Source of the DNA: Bog-756 sp963734435
GTDB lineage: Bacteria; Actinomycetota; Acidimicrobiia; Acidimicrobiales; RAAP-2
Assembly (NCBI GenBank): GCA_963734435.1
Contig: CAVTHA010000007.1
Location: forward strand, 124,001 to 188,000
Direction: 5' to 3'
DNA: 64,000 nt
Shown piece after piece: positions 34,358 through 42,752 of this stretch. The position numbers and the translations under genes are program-made. The notes below the pieces were generated by a model that saw nothing but the letters and a program-made list of their open reading frames with translations, was not told the origin of the DNA and did not search any database. Position 1 is the stretch's first letter; every line of letters begins with the position of its first letter.

Positions 34358-34489
34358 CTGTCTGGACCATGCGAGCCCAGTCGGGACCTCGATGAGTGAG
34401 CTTGCTGCCCTTACCCCCCGTTTGGAAGAGTCCGTGGCTGGTGGAATCGGATGACAGATTCCTGCAATACAAGTAGAGGGACCTCGATC

Positions 34490-35119
34490 GTGGCGAAGTC
34501 GCCGGTGGTTGGTGGCGGACCGAGGTACTCCAGCAAGCGCGGTGGTCGGTTCCGTCTGTCTTTCCCGGGCTGGGCAGCGATGGGAAGGCGCATGCGTCAC
34601 GACGAGACCGACGGAAATCTCTCGTTCGCGGCATTGTGGCGACGGGGTGCAGCGTGGTCGATCGACGTGTTGTTGTTCGGGGGTGCCTTCTTTGGGATCG
34701 TCGCTGTTACCGGCGTGCGGCGTCCGCTTGTGCTCGCGTGGCGGCAGCTGCGGTCGGGGCCGGGCTCATTTACTCCGGCAATGTTGCATCAACTCGTACG
34801 GGCTGGGGTCGTGTTCAGCTTGGCAGTTCTCCTCGGAGGGTTCGCTGCGTGGGTCGTTTACCGCGTCGTCTGCACTGGCCGCTGGGGACGGACTATCGGG
34901 AAGTGTCTCTTCGGGATCCAGGTCGTGCGGGTCGAGGACCCCTGTACCCCTCCAGGCCTGCGCCGGGCGGCCCTTCGGTGGCTCGTCCCGCCCCTGGCTG
35001 GAGCGATACCGCTCCCAGGCTCAGGCCTGCTTCCCTACCTCATGGCCGTCCGCAACCATAAGCGGCAGGGCGGTCACGACCAGGCGGCGCGGACCGTTGT
35101 GGTTCGCCGGACCACATGA
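34490..35119 (+). CDS. RDD-family membrane protein
   Basis: About 209 residues. The RDD domain runs from NLSFAALWRRGAAWSIDVLL (with the R..D positions of the name) through a helix VVFSLAVLLGGFAAWVVYRV to RTIGKCLFGIQVVRVEDP and GLRRAALRWLVPPLAGAIPL. The end LPYLMAVRNHKRQGGHDQAA matches the typical family finish (QGxHD). RDD proteins are small integral membrane proteins; some act in Na+/H+ tolerance, most are unassigned. I prefer GTG 34490, which has AGAGGG ten bases upstream; ATG 34451 would add 13 residues. Confidence 0.8.
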   Translation: MAKSPVVGGGPRYSSKRGGRFRLSFPGWAAMGRRMRHDETDGNLSFAALWRRGAAWSIDVLLFGGAFFGIVAVTGVRRPLVLAWRQLRSGPGSFTPAMLHQLVRAGVVFSLAVLLGGFAAWVVYRVVCTGRWGRTIGKCLFGIQVVRVEDPCTPPGLRRAALRWLVPPLAGAIPLPGSGLLPYLMAVRNHKRQGGHDQAARTVVVRRTT

Positions 35120-35174
35120 GGGTTCCGCTGAACCACTAGCAGGCTGCCCACGGCTAGAAGACGAGGAATGAGCG

Positions 35175-35384
35175 ATGAGCGGCGTCCTGTCATCACCGAG
35201 CGGAGGAGGAGTCGGAGATGCCGATGTTTCCCGCTGCCCATTTTGCGGCGCTACGAGCGTCGAGGCCGTGCTGCGAGCCGACGATTCTTTGCCAGACCTC
35301 GACACCTTCCTTTGCACAACCTGCAGCAACCGCTGGTGTACTCGCCCGGCAGTCCCCTCAGCCTGCCGTGACCTGTGCTTCTGA
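35175..35384 (+). CDS. Small zinc-ribbon protein, 69 residues
   Basis: ATG 35175 reads MSGVLSSPSGGGVGDADVSR followed by CPFCGATSVEAVLRADDSLP and FLCTTCSNRWCTRP. Two CxxC pairs separated by ~27 residues form a zinc ribbon. The stop is immediately followed by the ATG of the DUF1206 gene, so the two are coupled. No family name offered. GACGAGGAA precedes the start. Confidence 0.6.
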   Translation: MSGVLSSPSGGGVGDADVSRCPFCGATSVEAVLRADDSLPDLDTFLCTTCSNRWCTRPAVPSACRDLCF

Positions 35385-36154
35385 ATGTCAACCGCAACGG
35401 CTATAGCCGATCGGCATCTGGCAGCCTCGACAACAGGTCATAGCTGGGTTCGGACAGTTGGTCGCGTCGGGCTAGCCTTCGACATTGCCCGATACGGCAG
35501 CGCCCCGGCTCAGGCCAATAGCACCGGAGCCCTCGAAGAGGTCGGTCACCGCAGCGGTGGATCAGCATTGCTTGTTCTCCTGGCTGTCGGTTTCGGTTCG
35601 TACGCCATTTGGCGACTGTGCGACGCCGCTCTGAGCGGAAAAGGAACCTTCAAACGTCTCGGTTCTGTCGCAATCGCCATTATCTATTTCGGACTTCTCG
35701 CCCAAGCCATCGAGTTGGCAGCAGGCCACAAGATGAGCGGTGGGGCTTCCGCTTATCCCGAGCCGTTGGTGGTGAAGGCGTTGGGATGGCCTGCGGGCAA
35801 GGAGATCGTGGGAGCCGGAGGAGCGGCACTAGTCATCGCTGGGGTGGGATTGGGGCTGCGGGGCGTCCTCCATCGCTATTCCAAGAGCTTGGCACTCGAG
35901 CAGGTGGGCCACGGTTGGCAGAGGACGATTCGGCATTGGGCGACCTAGCTCGGGGATTTCTCCTCGCACTGGTCGGGGCCTATCTGATCGGGACGGCAGC
36001 GAGCGGTGACTCGTCACAAGCCAAGGGCATCGATCAAGCCCTGAAAGCGCTCGCACGCCATTCGTATGGGGCGATCTTGATTGGATCTGTTGCATTGGGA
36101 CTCCTCTGCTTTGGCATCTACTCCCTCTTCGAGGCCCGGTTCCAGAGGCTCTGA
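35385..36154 (+). CDS. DUF1206 membrane protein (one frameshift)
   Basis: The first frame reads WVRTVGRVGLAFDIARYGS, then ALLVLLAVGFGSYAIWRLCD, KRLGSVAIAIIYFGLLAQAI and ALVIAGVGLGLRGVLHRYSK. Near 35935 it shifts by one base into LARGFLLALVGAYLIGTAAS, then ALKALARHSYGAILIGSVAL and LLCFGIYSLFEARFQRL. Intact DUF1206 proteins have three such paired-helix repeats of ~85 residues; here the first repeat is shortened and the other two are complete. The function of this widespread membrane family is unknown. The gene abuts the zinc-ribbon gene with no gap. Confidence 0.75.
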
Positions 36155-36663
36155 CACGCGTGGATGGTGACATCGCCAACCTGTTGGTCACTAGTTCGCT
36201 CCGACCGCGTTTGCACTAGGCGGGGTATGGACCCACCAGCCGGTTGGTGCCTTTTGCGCCCTTGGGTATGACTCAGGACGCCGGGTCCGTCGAGTGGGGT
36301 TCGCCCTCCGCTCCGGTCCCATGTTTTCGACGCGACATTGGGTACTAGCTACCCGCCGAAACGAGGTTACCTAGGATGGTCTCCACGGCTTCGCTTTGAG
36401 CACCCCAGTGGCCGCCTTCAGGGTAGGGGTTTAGCGGGGCTGCAAAGTCCCCAATCCAGGCGGACAACTGGGTATGCCAGGGCGGACCCAAAGCGGGCCG
36501 GACTTGTCGCCCAGGCCCGGTTCGGCCAGTCTCAAAATGGGTACGCGGGTCTGAACCGACAGCCCATTGTCGGCTCTGCACCGGCCGGTCGTCGGGTGAC
36601 ATGATCCGATAACGACCCGAGACAGATGGTGTGAACTGAGGCCCAGCGGGTAAGAAAGATTTC
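36155..36663. other. Intergenic stretch, no gene seen
   Basis: About 510 bases. The open frames here lack family patterns and ribosome sites, and the long minus-strand frame that covers it is an antisense shadow of the DoxX gene. Nothing regulatory is obvious. Confidence 0.5.
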
Positions 36664-37513
36664 ATGCCTGTGTCCCGGCGGGTCGCCCGTCCCCTATTGG
36701 CTGCGATATTCATTGTTGGTGGTTTTGACGCTGTCCGAAATCCAGCTGGGAAAGCGAAGAAAGCCGAGGCGGTGATCGCACCTTTGAAGGAGCAGCTCGA
36801 CATCGTCCCTGACGACACGGAGATGCTGGTGCGGCTCAATGGCGCCGTCCAAATCGCCGGCGGCACGTTGTTGGCGGCTGGCAGGTTCCGGCGCCTCGCC
36901 TCGCTAGTCTTGATCGGATCGATCATTCCCACCACGTACGCAGGACATCGGTTCTGGGAGGAAGTGGACGACACGACTCGAGCCCAGCAAAAGATGCATT
37001 TTCTGAAGAATCTCGGCCTCCTAGGGGGTCTCATCCTGGCCGCCCTCGACACCGAGGGCGAACCCTCCCTGAGTTGGCGGGCCAAACGGCGCGCTCGGCA
37101 GCTTGAGGTGGCATTGGCCTTGGGCCGGGCGGCAAGCGCCCCCAAAGCCCACGTCACAGGATCAAAGGGGCATACAACAGCTTCGAAGGCGTCAAAAGTG
37201 GGTGGGCGAGCAGCTCGGAAGGCCAATGCCGTCGCCCGGCGCGCTGCCCAGAAGGCCAATGCAGCCGGCGCCGAAGTTGTCCGACATGCCAATGTGGCGG
37301 CCTCGGATGTAGCCAGGCAGACCAACGCTCTGGCCGCAGGTGCGGCGCGGCAAGCCGGCTCGGCGGCGACTGACACGGCACAACAGGTAAAGCCGGCGAC
37401 TCTGCAGCGCCGCTCATTCCGGCCTGGAGTTGGCGGGCCCGTATCTGGCAGCGGGTGCGGAGCGGGCCGGTGAACTGCTGTCCAAGGCAGCTGAGCGCCT
37501 ACCTGCAAGCTGA
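36664..37513 (+). CDS. DoxX-family membrane protein with alanine/lysine-rich tail (probable late frameshift)
   Basis: ATG 36664 opens MPVSRRVARPLLAAIFIVGG then NPAGKAKKAEAVIAPL, NGAVQIAGGTLLAAGRFRRL and LVLIGSIIPTTYAGHRFWEE, the four-helix DoxX domain (~1-130). From ~140 the protein is a long Ala/Lys/Arg-rich region (KANAVARRAAQKANAAGAEV) resembling the histone-like tails elsewhere in the window. Near 37420 a frame change would replace the written end with LELAGPYLAAGAERAGELLS then KAAERLPAS and a TGA at 37511, which fits the preceding pattern better than the frame ending at 37473. DoxX proteins are linked to redox and thiol stress in mycobacteria. Confidence 0.75.
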
Positions 37514-38254
37514 CCTTTCACAGGCGCTGTCCGCGTCGGCGACACGGGACCACACCGTTGCCGTCGGAGACTCGGTCTGTTGATCGTCGCGGTTGCGATC
37601 CTGAGTCTTATCGTCGCCAGACCAGCATGGGCGCCGTCGGCACGCCCGAGGCCTGCCACAGCGCACCGTGCACCCGGGGTAGGCCACGGTCTCATGGCAG
37701 AACAACTTCTCATTCTCGTGGGGTACTTCTCGAATTCCTGGGTGACACACGCAATCGCGCCTAAAGGCTCAAGTCGTCTACTGGCGCCTCCTTCCGGGCA
37801 GCCGGCGGCCGGGTGCCAGCGGAGAGGGTCCGGCCGTCAGTGCCTAGTGGACAAGTACCGGCCCGTCGCTCCCAGGAGATCCGCACCGAATCGGGAGCGG
37901 CTCGTCGCGACGGATAGTCGCGCCGGAATGTCTACTGGTCCCGTACGTCGTTTTGGTTCGTCTGGTCAGCCCACCGATGACTGCAGGCGCAGCAGCGAAA
38001 CCGGGAGGACCCGGCGGGGGCACTTACAGCACTCGACCTGATGGTGATTACCATCCGCACGTCAGTTGACTGGCACACCGGACAGACCGGGAAGATTGCC
38101 ATCAATCATCCGATCTCGGGTTTTGCGGCGATCGCCGGCGTACACCGATGTCCGGTTCGGCGCCGTATCAGGTCTGCTGGGCGCAACGGTCTATCGTCCG
38201 AGATCAGGTGGCCGAGTATCGAATCGAGGAGCTACAGACAAAGCATGACAGCGG
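37514..38254. other. Intergenic stretch, no gene seen
   Basis: About 740 bases. Several frames of 60-150 codons are open on both strands, as expected at this GC content, but none shows a family pattern, helix pattern or ribosome site that I would trust. It may contain decayed sequence. Confidence 0.45.
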
Positions 38255-38667
38255 TCAGTCTCGGACGATGATGCAGGCGGCCCGGTCGTAGCCAAACGCC
38301 TTGAGCACCTTCGAAGCAAGCGCCGTATGGGACCGCACGATCACGCGCTCGGCCCAGAGACTGCACTGACCCATGGCGGCGAATGCGTCTGCCGAGATGA
38401 ACTGTGCGTGCGAAATGTCGAAGATGATTTCGTGCGCTTCGCAGCCGCGGGCCCGCTCGCCAGATGTGACTCGAATTCAGCCATCGATACGAGGTCGAGA
38501 TCACCGTAGAGCCTGAGCGTTACTCGTCCGGCATCGCCAGCTTCCACTTGAATTCGGAAATAATCTTCGAGATCGGTCACCGGTGGAGGCTTGTCGTCGT
38601 CACCAGCTGGGAAAAGCGGATCGGCTCGCTGGTCGGATGTCGGCGCTGTGCATTGACTCTCATTCAC
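38255..38667 (-). CDS. STAS-domain anti-sigma antagonist-like protein (one frameshift)
   Basis: ATG 38667 opens MNESQCTAPTSDQRADPLFP; the STAS fold starts near residue 38 with IQVEAGDAGRVTLRLYGDLD and LVSMAEFESHLASG. Near 38455 the frame shifts by one base into HEIIFDISHAQFISADAFAA, MGQCSLWAERVIVRSHTALA and VLKAFGYDRAACIIVRD to the stop. The joined protein is about 136 residues. STAS proteins of this kind (SpoIIAA/RsbV type) bind HATPase anti-sigma kinases and are switched by phosphorylation of a Ser; the central FDISHAQFISADAF loop holds that position. A candidate partner kinase is at 40334-40750. Confidence 0.7.
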
Positions 38668-38793
38668 CTCATCTACCGGGTCTCCCGCGCCGACTTCGAA
38701 CTTGGCTGGAGTGAGCTTGGTTCACGGTGAGGGCAGGGTCAATCACCCGATCGGGTGATTTCCCATCTTTGACTTCGTCGTAGTGTTAGCGGC

Positions 38794-39461
38794 GTGGCAC
38801 GGAGGATCCGGATTGCGCTCGTCAACGATTACGAGATTGTCCTCGAAGGCCTTCGGTCCCTTCTCAGCGCCAAGGCACCGAACATCCGGGTCGTGGAGCT
38901 CGACGTGCGGAGGCGTCCCAGACAATCGGTACACGTCACGCTGCTCGATACCTACGGAGAAGTGGACAAATTGGGGAGCGGGTGAAGTCGCTGGTCTCTG
39001 ATCCAAGCAACGGAGCTATCGTTGTGTTCAGCTTCTCTGATCATCCCCAGGCGGTCCGCCATGCCTTGGACGCCGGTGCTCGAGGATTCATCTCCAAAGC
39101 CGCGAGCTCCCAGGCCATCATCGAGGCCATTACCGCCGCCGCTAATCACGATCAAGTGGTTTCGACTCGCAGATCAAAACATGCAGCTATTGATGACTCT
39201 TTGCAGTGGCCCGGACGCGAGATCCGTCTCACCGAGCGCGAGAGTGAGTTATTAGCCCTCTTGCCTACAGGGATGACCAACCGCGAGCTCGGCGATCAGC
39301 TCTATATCAGTGACAACACTGTCAAGACGCAACTTCGTAGCCTCTACGGCAAGCTCAAGGTCCGGAATCGTGCCCAAGCCGTGGCCTTAGCGTCTCAAGG
39401 TCTTCTCGGAGATCATCAAATCCCGATGGTTCCTGGCGATCAGTCGGCTACGTCACCCTGA
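38794..39461 (+). CDS. NarL/FixJ-type response regulator (one frameshift)
   Basis: The start MARRIRIALVNDYEIVLEGL and LRSLLSAKAPNIRVVEL is a receiver-like domain, in which the usual double Asp is replaced by NDY. At 38973-38976 a G run appears one base short, which stops the frame as KLGSG; the other frame carries on ERVKSLVSDPSNGAIVVFSF, HALDAGARGFISKAASSQAI, and the LuxR helix-turn-helix LTERESELLALLPTGMTNRE, LYISDNTVKTQLRSLYGKLK. The phospho-acceptor Asp of the beta-3 strand seems changed to LLDTYGE. It may work without phosphorylation, or be dead. Start GTG 38794 or the adjacent codon. Confidence 0.7.
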
Positions 39462-39640
39462 GATCAGAGCCTCGGCGTTGGAATCGAGAGCCGAAGCTCC
39501 ACAAAGCAAGAGCAGGCCAAGGATGTATCCAAGCGAGGCTCGGTAGGGGACCCTGGGCTCCGATGTCGCAGAACTACCCGTAGCGATCGGATAGGCCCAT
39601 TGACAGGGTGTCGGCTTCTGAGAACCTGTCGATGGTTCAG

Positions 39641-40057
39641 CTATCGGCCGAGGGCGGCTTGCAGATCCTTTACGTGCTCCTGGGTCTGTTCCAGCAACGG
39701 CCGGAGTGCTTCGGCTACGTCGGCTAGTCCCAGTTCATTCGCCTGCGAGAAGCGCTCCCTGTAGCGTTCAAGTTGCTCTCGCTCTAGGCGGAGGTCGGAT
39801 TCCAAAGCCGCGTGTGAGTCTGGGGTAGTTGGAACGTCTCGAACCTTGGTTGTCGGGTCTCCCCCAAGGAAGGCTATTTGTGACGCCAGCGTCCGAGCGT
39901 GATCCAATTCTTGGGCGAGATGCCTCGTTAGCTCGTCGACTGTGCTGACGTATTCAGGACCCGTTACTGTGGAAATGTGCAAGTTGTATTGAATGATGGA
40001 TTGGTATTCGGTACTCAAGTCCTCATTCAGCGACGAAACGAACTTCTCCAGATCCAT
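39641..40057 (-). CDS. Ferritin-like / bacterioferritin-type protein
   Basis: A 138-residue helical protein: MDLEKFVSSLNEDLSTEYQS then IIQYNLHISTVTGPEYVSTV, LTRHLAQELDHARTLASQIA and FLGGDPTTKVRDVPTTP. The helix-1 E-x-(S/I)-Y and the helix-2 HLAQELDHA motif with downstream GGxP is the ferritin/bacterioferritin-like di-iron layout. It probably binds iron or protects DNA from peroxide. The AGAAGAGAG before ATG 40057 supports the start. It stands near the stress-regulation genes. Confidence 0.8.
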   Translation of the reverse strand: MDLEKFVSSLNEDLSTEYQSIIQYNLHISTVTGPEYVSTVDELTRHLAQELDHARTLASQIAFLGGDPTTKVRDVPTTPDSHAALESDLRLEREQLERYRERFSQANELGLADVAEALRPLLEQTQEHVKDLQAALGR

Positions 40058-40333
40058 GGGGCTCTCTTCTGTTGTCCAATCCAGACGCTCTACTAGACCA
40101 TCGGTATACCCCTACAGGTGCGCAGCAAACCGGCCTAGCTCCTCGATGGTCACGATCGGCAAGCCGACTGGAGGCAGCCCGCCGTTGCCGTGGTTGCAAA
40201 GCGGATCCAATCGCACGGCATGAGAGGAGGTCTGATTTCTGAAAGCTCGACCGGAGCAGTTCTGTCGAACTGGAAGGGTTATGGGCACACTACGCCGTAG
40301 CGAAGCGTCGATGCCCGATCGACCGGCTTCCGC

Positions 40334-40750
40334 TTAGTGCCCACTCATTTGATTTGCAATGAGATTGACCTGAAACCAAACGATCTTTCCGTCAGCGGCA
40401 TCCGTGGTCCCCCATGCATCAGATAGAGCCTTTACAATGCGAAGGCCACGACCGTGTGGTTCGCTTGGACTCGGCGACTGCACCGATGGAAACTGATGAC
40501 TCCGATCAGCCACCGAGACCTGTAGCTGATCCTTGGTCCGGTCGATCGTCATCTCAAAGCCCTCCGCGGTGTGGACGAGCGCATTTGTTGAAAGCTCCGA
40601 AACCATCAAGGCAACGGCATCTTGCAAGTCGACCGACAGATCAGCAACGACGTTCTGGGCAACTCGTCTGCTCTCAGCGATTGCCGTCTGAGAACGGACA
40701 AAGCCTTGTCGAACCCTCATCGGATAGGCCCAACCGTCTTGAGGGTGCAA
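40334..40750 (-). CDS. HATPase_c-type anti-sigma factor kinase (RsbW-like)
   Basis: A 138-residue GHKL ATPase of the RsbW/SpoIIAB class. It shows the N box LQDAVALMVSELSTNALVHT, a G1-like strand QLQVSVADRSH, and the G2 box EPHGRGLRIVKALSDAWGTT followed by KIVWFQVNL. Such kinases hold a sigma factor and phosphorylate a STAS antagonist. Two STAS proteins lie in the window (38255-38667 and 45203-45530) but no sigma factor gene does. It overlaps by 34 bases the preceding small gene on the same strand. Confidence 0.85.
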   Translation of the reverse strand: MHPQDGWAYPMRVRQGFVRSQTAIAESRRVAQNVVADLSVDLQDAVALMVSELSTNALVHTAEGFEMTIDRTKDQLQVSVADRSHQFPSVQSPSPSEPHGRGLRIVKALSDAWGTTDAADGKIVWFQVNLIANQMSGH

Positions 40751-41022
40751 GTGACTTCGAGCTCGCTCCGTACGTTAGATCTCACCCTACGCGCATGCCC
40801 TCTTCGACTTCGTTTAAGACCTGAATGAGCAAAAGCATTGCTCGAACTGTTCATCGCTTCAATGTCTAGGTCGGAGATCTCTAGGCCGGATCGTCCGGTC
40901 ACTGTGACACCTATACCCGACCCGACAAACTCCACACTCACAACACCGAACAATCCTCGAACGAACAATCCTCGATAACCGATTGGAGCCAGAATCAAAA
41001 CGCCGTTCATGTCCTGGGGCAT
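40717..41022 (-). CDS. Hypothetical protein upstream of the anti-sigma kinase
   Basis: A 101-residue frame reading MPQDMNGVLILAPIGYRGLF, VVSVEFVGSGIGVTVTGRSG and a basic middle RSRRGHARRVRSNVR. It overlaps the start of the HATPase gene by 34 bases, more than usual for coupling. The first half has strand character; no family is recognised. It may be a chance frame. Confidence 0.35.
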   Translation of the reverse strand: MPQDMNGVLILAPIGYRGLFVRGLFGVVSVEFVGSGIGVTVTGRSGLEISDLDIEAMNSSSNAFAHSGLKRSRRGHARRVRSNVRSELEVTCTLKTVGPIR

Positions 41023-41305
41023 TCAATCTCTGCGAGTACCCCTCTCACGACCAACGACCGGCAACGAGCACCAAGTGTGCGAGGCGGCAATCGGGGCTGT
41101 TTCGTCCTAGGTGAGGCCGGGAGCTCGTGGACACAACCACTCCATTGAAGTGACCGCGATGGCCCAGGCTGGGGCGTCCGGATTCCTGGCTGCTGCCCAG
41201 AGCACTCTTCGGCCACGAGGCCGACTGGTCATCTTCGGGGGTGGGGCTGGACGGTTCGGTACTCATGATCTGGCTACCCGGCAACACATCTGTGCGCGAC
41301 CTGGC

Positions 41306-41755
41306 TCAACTAGCCGGGGGGGTTGGTCGGCTAGAGGCGCTCTCTCGAGAGTCTCTTTGGTCCCTTTCGACATCCCGCATGATGTCGTCCGGGGCTTCTT
41401 CCAGCATCATCAGCGAACTTTCTGCTTCCGGAAGAGCGCGCAACAGCTCATCCAGCTTTCGCTGGGTGGCAGCCTGCTCGCGGCCCTGGGTGTGCTGGAT
41501 CACGAGTACCATCACGACCGTTACGAAGGATGTTCCAACTTCAAAGGCGGCGACCCAGCCGGAAGAAAACCGCAGTACAGCCCCTACTCCGATGGCACAG
41601 ATCAGCAACACCGAAAGAGCGAGGGCGACCGCGGAAAGCGAGCTGTAGTGATCGATGCGGTAGAGCCAACGACTGCTCAACGAGAGCTGCTGAGTCCTCG
41701 GAACGATCCGGTCTCGCTGCAACCAGGATTTCCACCGGGAGGAAGTCGATTCCAT
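41306..41755 (-). CDS. Low-affinity iron permease family (PF04120-like) membrane protein
   Basis: About 149 residues from ATG 41755. After MESTSSRWKSWLQRDRIVPR the helices LSAVALALSVLLICAIGVGA and AAFEVGTSFVTVVMVLVIQH are followed by TQGREQAATQRKLDELLRAL, the family hallmark (VTFxMVFxIQxxQxRD..A.QxKLDEL). Bacterial members are called low-affinity iron permeases by homology with yeast Fet4, but their transport role is not proven. The frame is open up to ATG 41884, which would add 43 basic residues. The end carries a polar tail SRESASSRPTPPAS. Confidence 0.75.
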   Translation of the reverse strand: MESTSSRWKSWLQRDRIVPRTQQLSLSSRWLYRIDHYSSLSAVALALSVLLICAIGVGAVLRFSSGWVAAFEVGTSFVTVVMVLVIQHTQGREQAATQRKLDELLRALPEAESSLMMLEEAPDDIMRDVERDQRDSRESASSRPTPPAS

Positions 41756-41927
41756 TGTCGAATAGTCCCCTCGATGATTGCGACGCTTACGGAACACAGC
41801 GCGACGCCCGCGTGACGTTGCTACCCATGTCAGGGCGTTCCAAACAGTGGATCCAAGGCTCGCTTCAGTAAGCCGCACGGACATAGAAGCGATACGAGCA
41901 ATAGCGCGAGCTTAATCCGACCACCTC

Positions 41928-42752
41928 TCACCCATTGGCGCTCTCGATCCAAGCGCTACTGCCGTCTATGCCCCGACGCCGCCCGAGGTTTTGTTCGATG
42001 CACCTCAGAGCATGGGCGAATCCCGAGGGAGCCCGCCCGTTCCGTCTCGCGCTGGTTAACACTGGTGCGGATCGGTCATAGTGGATCCGAGCCCCTATCC
42101 CGGCGGCCGCCTCTAGCAGGGAACGGTCCTCGCCACAGGCGAGATCCTCAAATCCACCTGCATCCAGATAGGTGCCGCCGTTTACCCCAAGGCTGGCCCC
42201 ATGGGCCCATTGCCGCTGCAATCCATACCGTTTGCCCCATGCCGCGGCCGTCCCACTCTCCCACTGAATCCAATCCCCTACCGTGACCGATCCGGACCAG
42301 ATATCAACACCCAGGTTGTGATTGCTCAGCTGTTGAACAAGCCAGTTCTCTGGCACTCTTGAATCAGCATCGGTTGTGGAAAGCCAGATATGTTTGGCGG
42401 CAATCCCGTTGAAGGAATGCAGGGCAAACTCGCATCCGGCCTGCCGTGCTGCTCCGACGCTCCCCGCATCGACCGCTATCACTGTCGCCGATTGGTTCGG
42501 CCACGAACGACCCTTCACCCTTCCTGTCCGATGTCGGCTCCATCTCCGAGCCACTCTGGCGCTGCCATCACGACAGTCATCGAGCACCACAACGATGTGA
42601 CAAGGAATCGCATCGGCTACCCGATTCGCTGCCACATCGAGGGCCATGAGAGCCGAGTGCAACAATCGCTCCTCGTCGTGCACTGGCACAACGATGCCCA
42701 CGGCCCACGCTCGGCCAGATAGGTGGAGTCGGGTCATGGCACCTTCCGCCAC
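41928..42752 (-). CDS. Family 2 glycosyltransferase
   Basis: A 274-residue GT-A fold protein. VGIVVPVHDEERLLHSALMA (~18-37) is the nucleotide-sugar binding start, HIVVVLDDCRDGSARVAR follows, and IWLSTTDADSRVPENWL holds the DxD metal site. WAHGASLGVNGGTYLDAGGF and LACGEDRSLLEAA are the acceptor-side elements seen in GT2 enzymes. No membrane helix is present. Its start overlaps the end of the acyl-CoA dehydrogenase/methyltransferase fusion by 19 bases, so the two are one operon and presumably act on one product. Confidence 0.88.
   Translation of the reverse strand: MAEGAMTRLHLSGRAWAVGIVVPVHDEERLLHSALMALDVAANRVADAIPCHIVVVLDDCRDGSARVARRWSRHRTGRVKGRSWPNQSATVIAVDAGSVGAARQAGCEFALHSFNGIAAKHIWLSTTDADSRVPENWLVQQLSNHNLGVDIWSGSVTVGDWIQWESGTAAAWGKRYGLQRQWAHGASLGVNGGTYLDAGGFEDLACGEDRSLLEAAAGIGARIHYDRSAPVLTSARRNGRAPSGFAHALRCIEQNLGRRRGIDGSSAWIESANG

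Noticed and set aside
36345..37508. 387-codon minus-strand frame
   Set aside because: It runs antisense through the DoxX gene, is Ala/Arg/Pro-rich, and has no family pattern.
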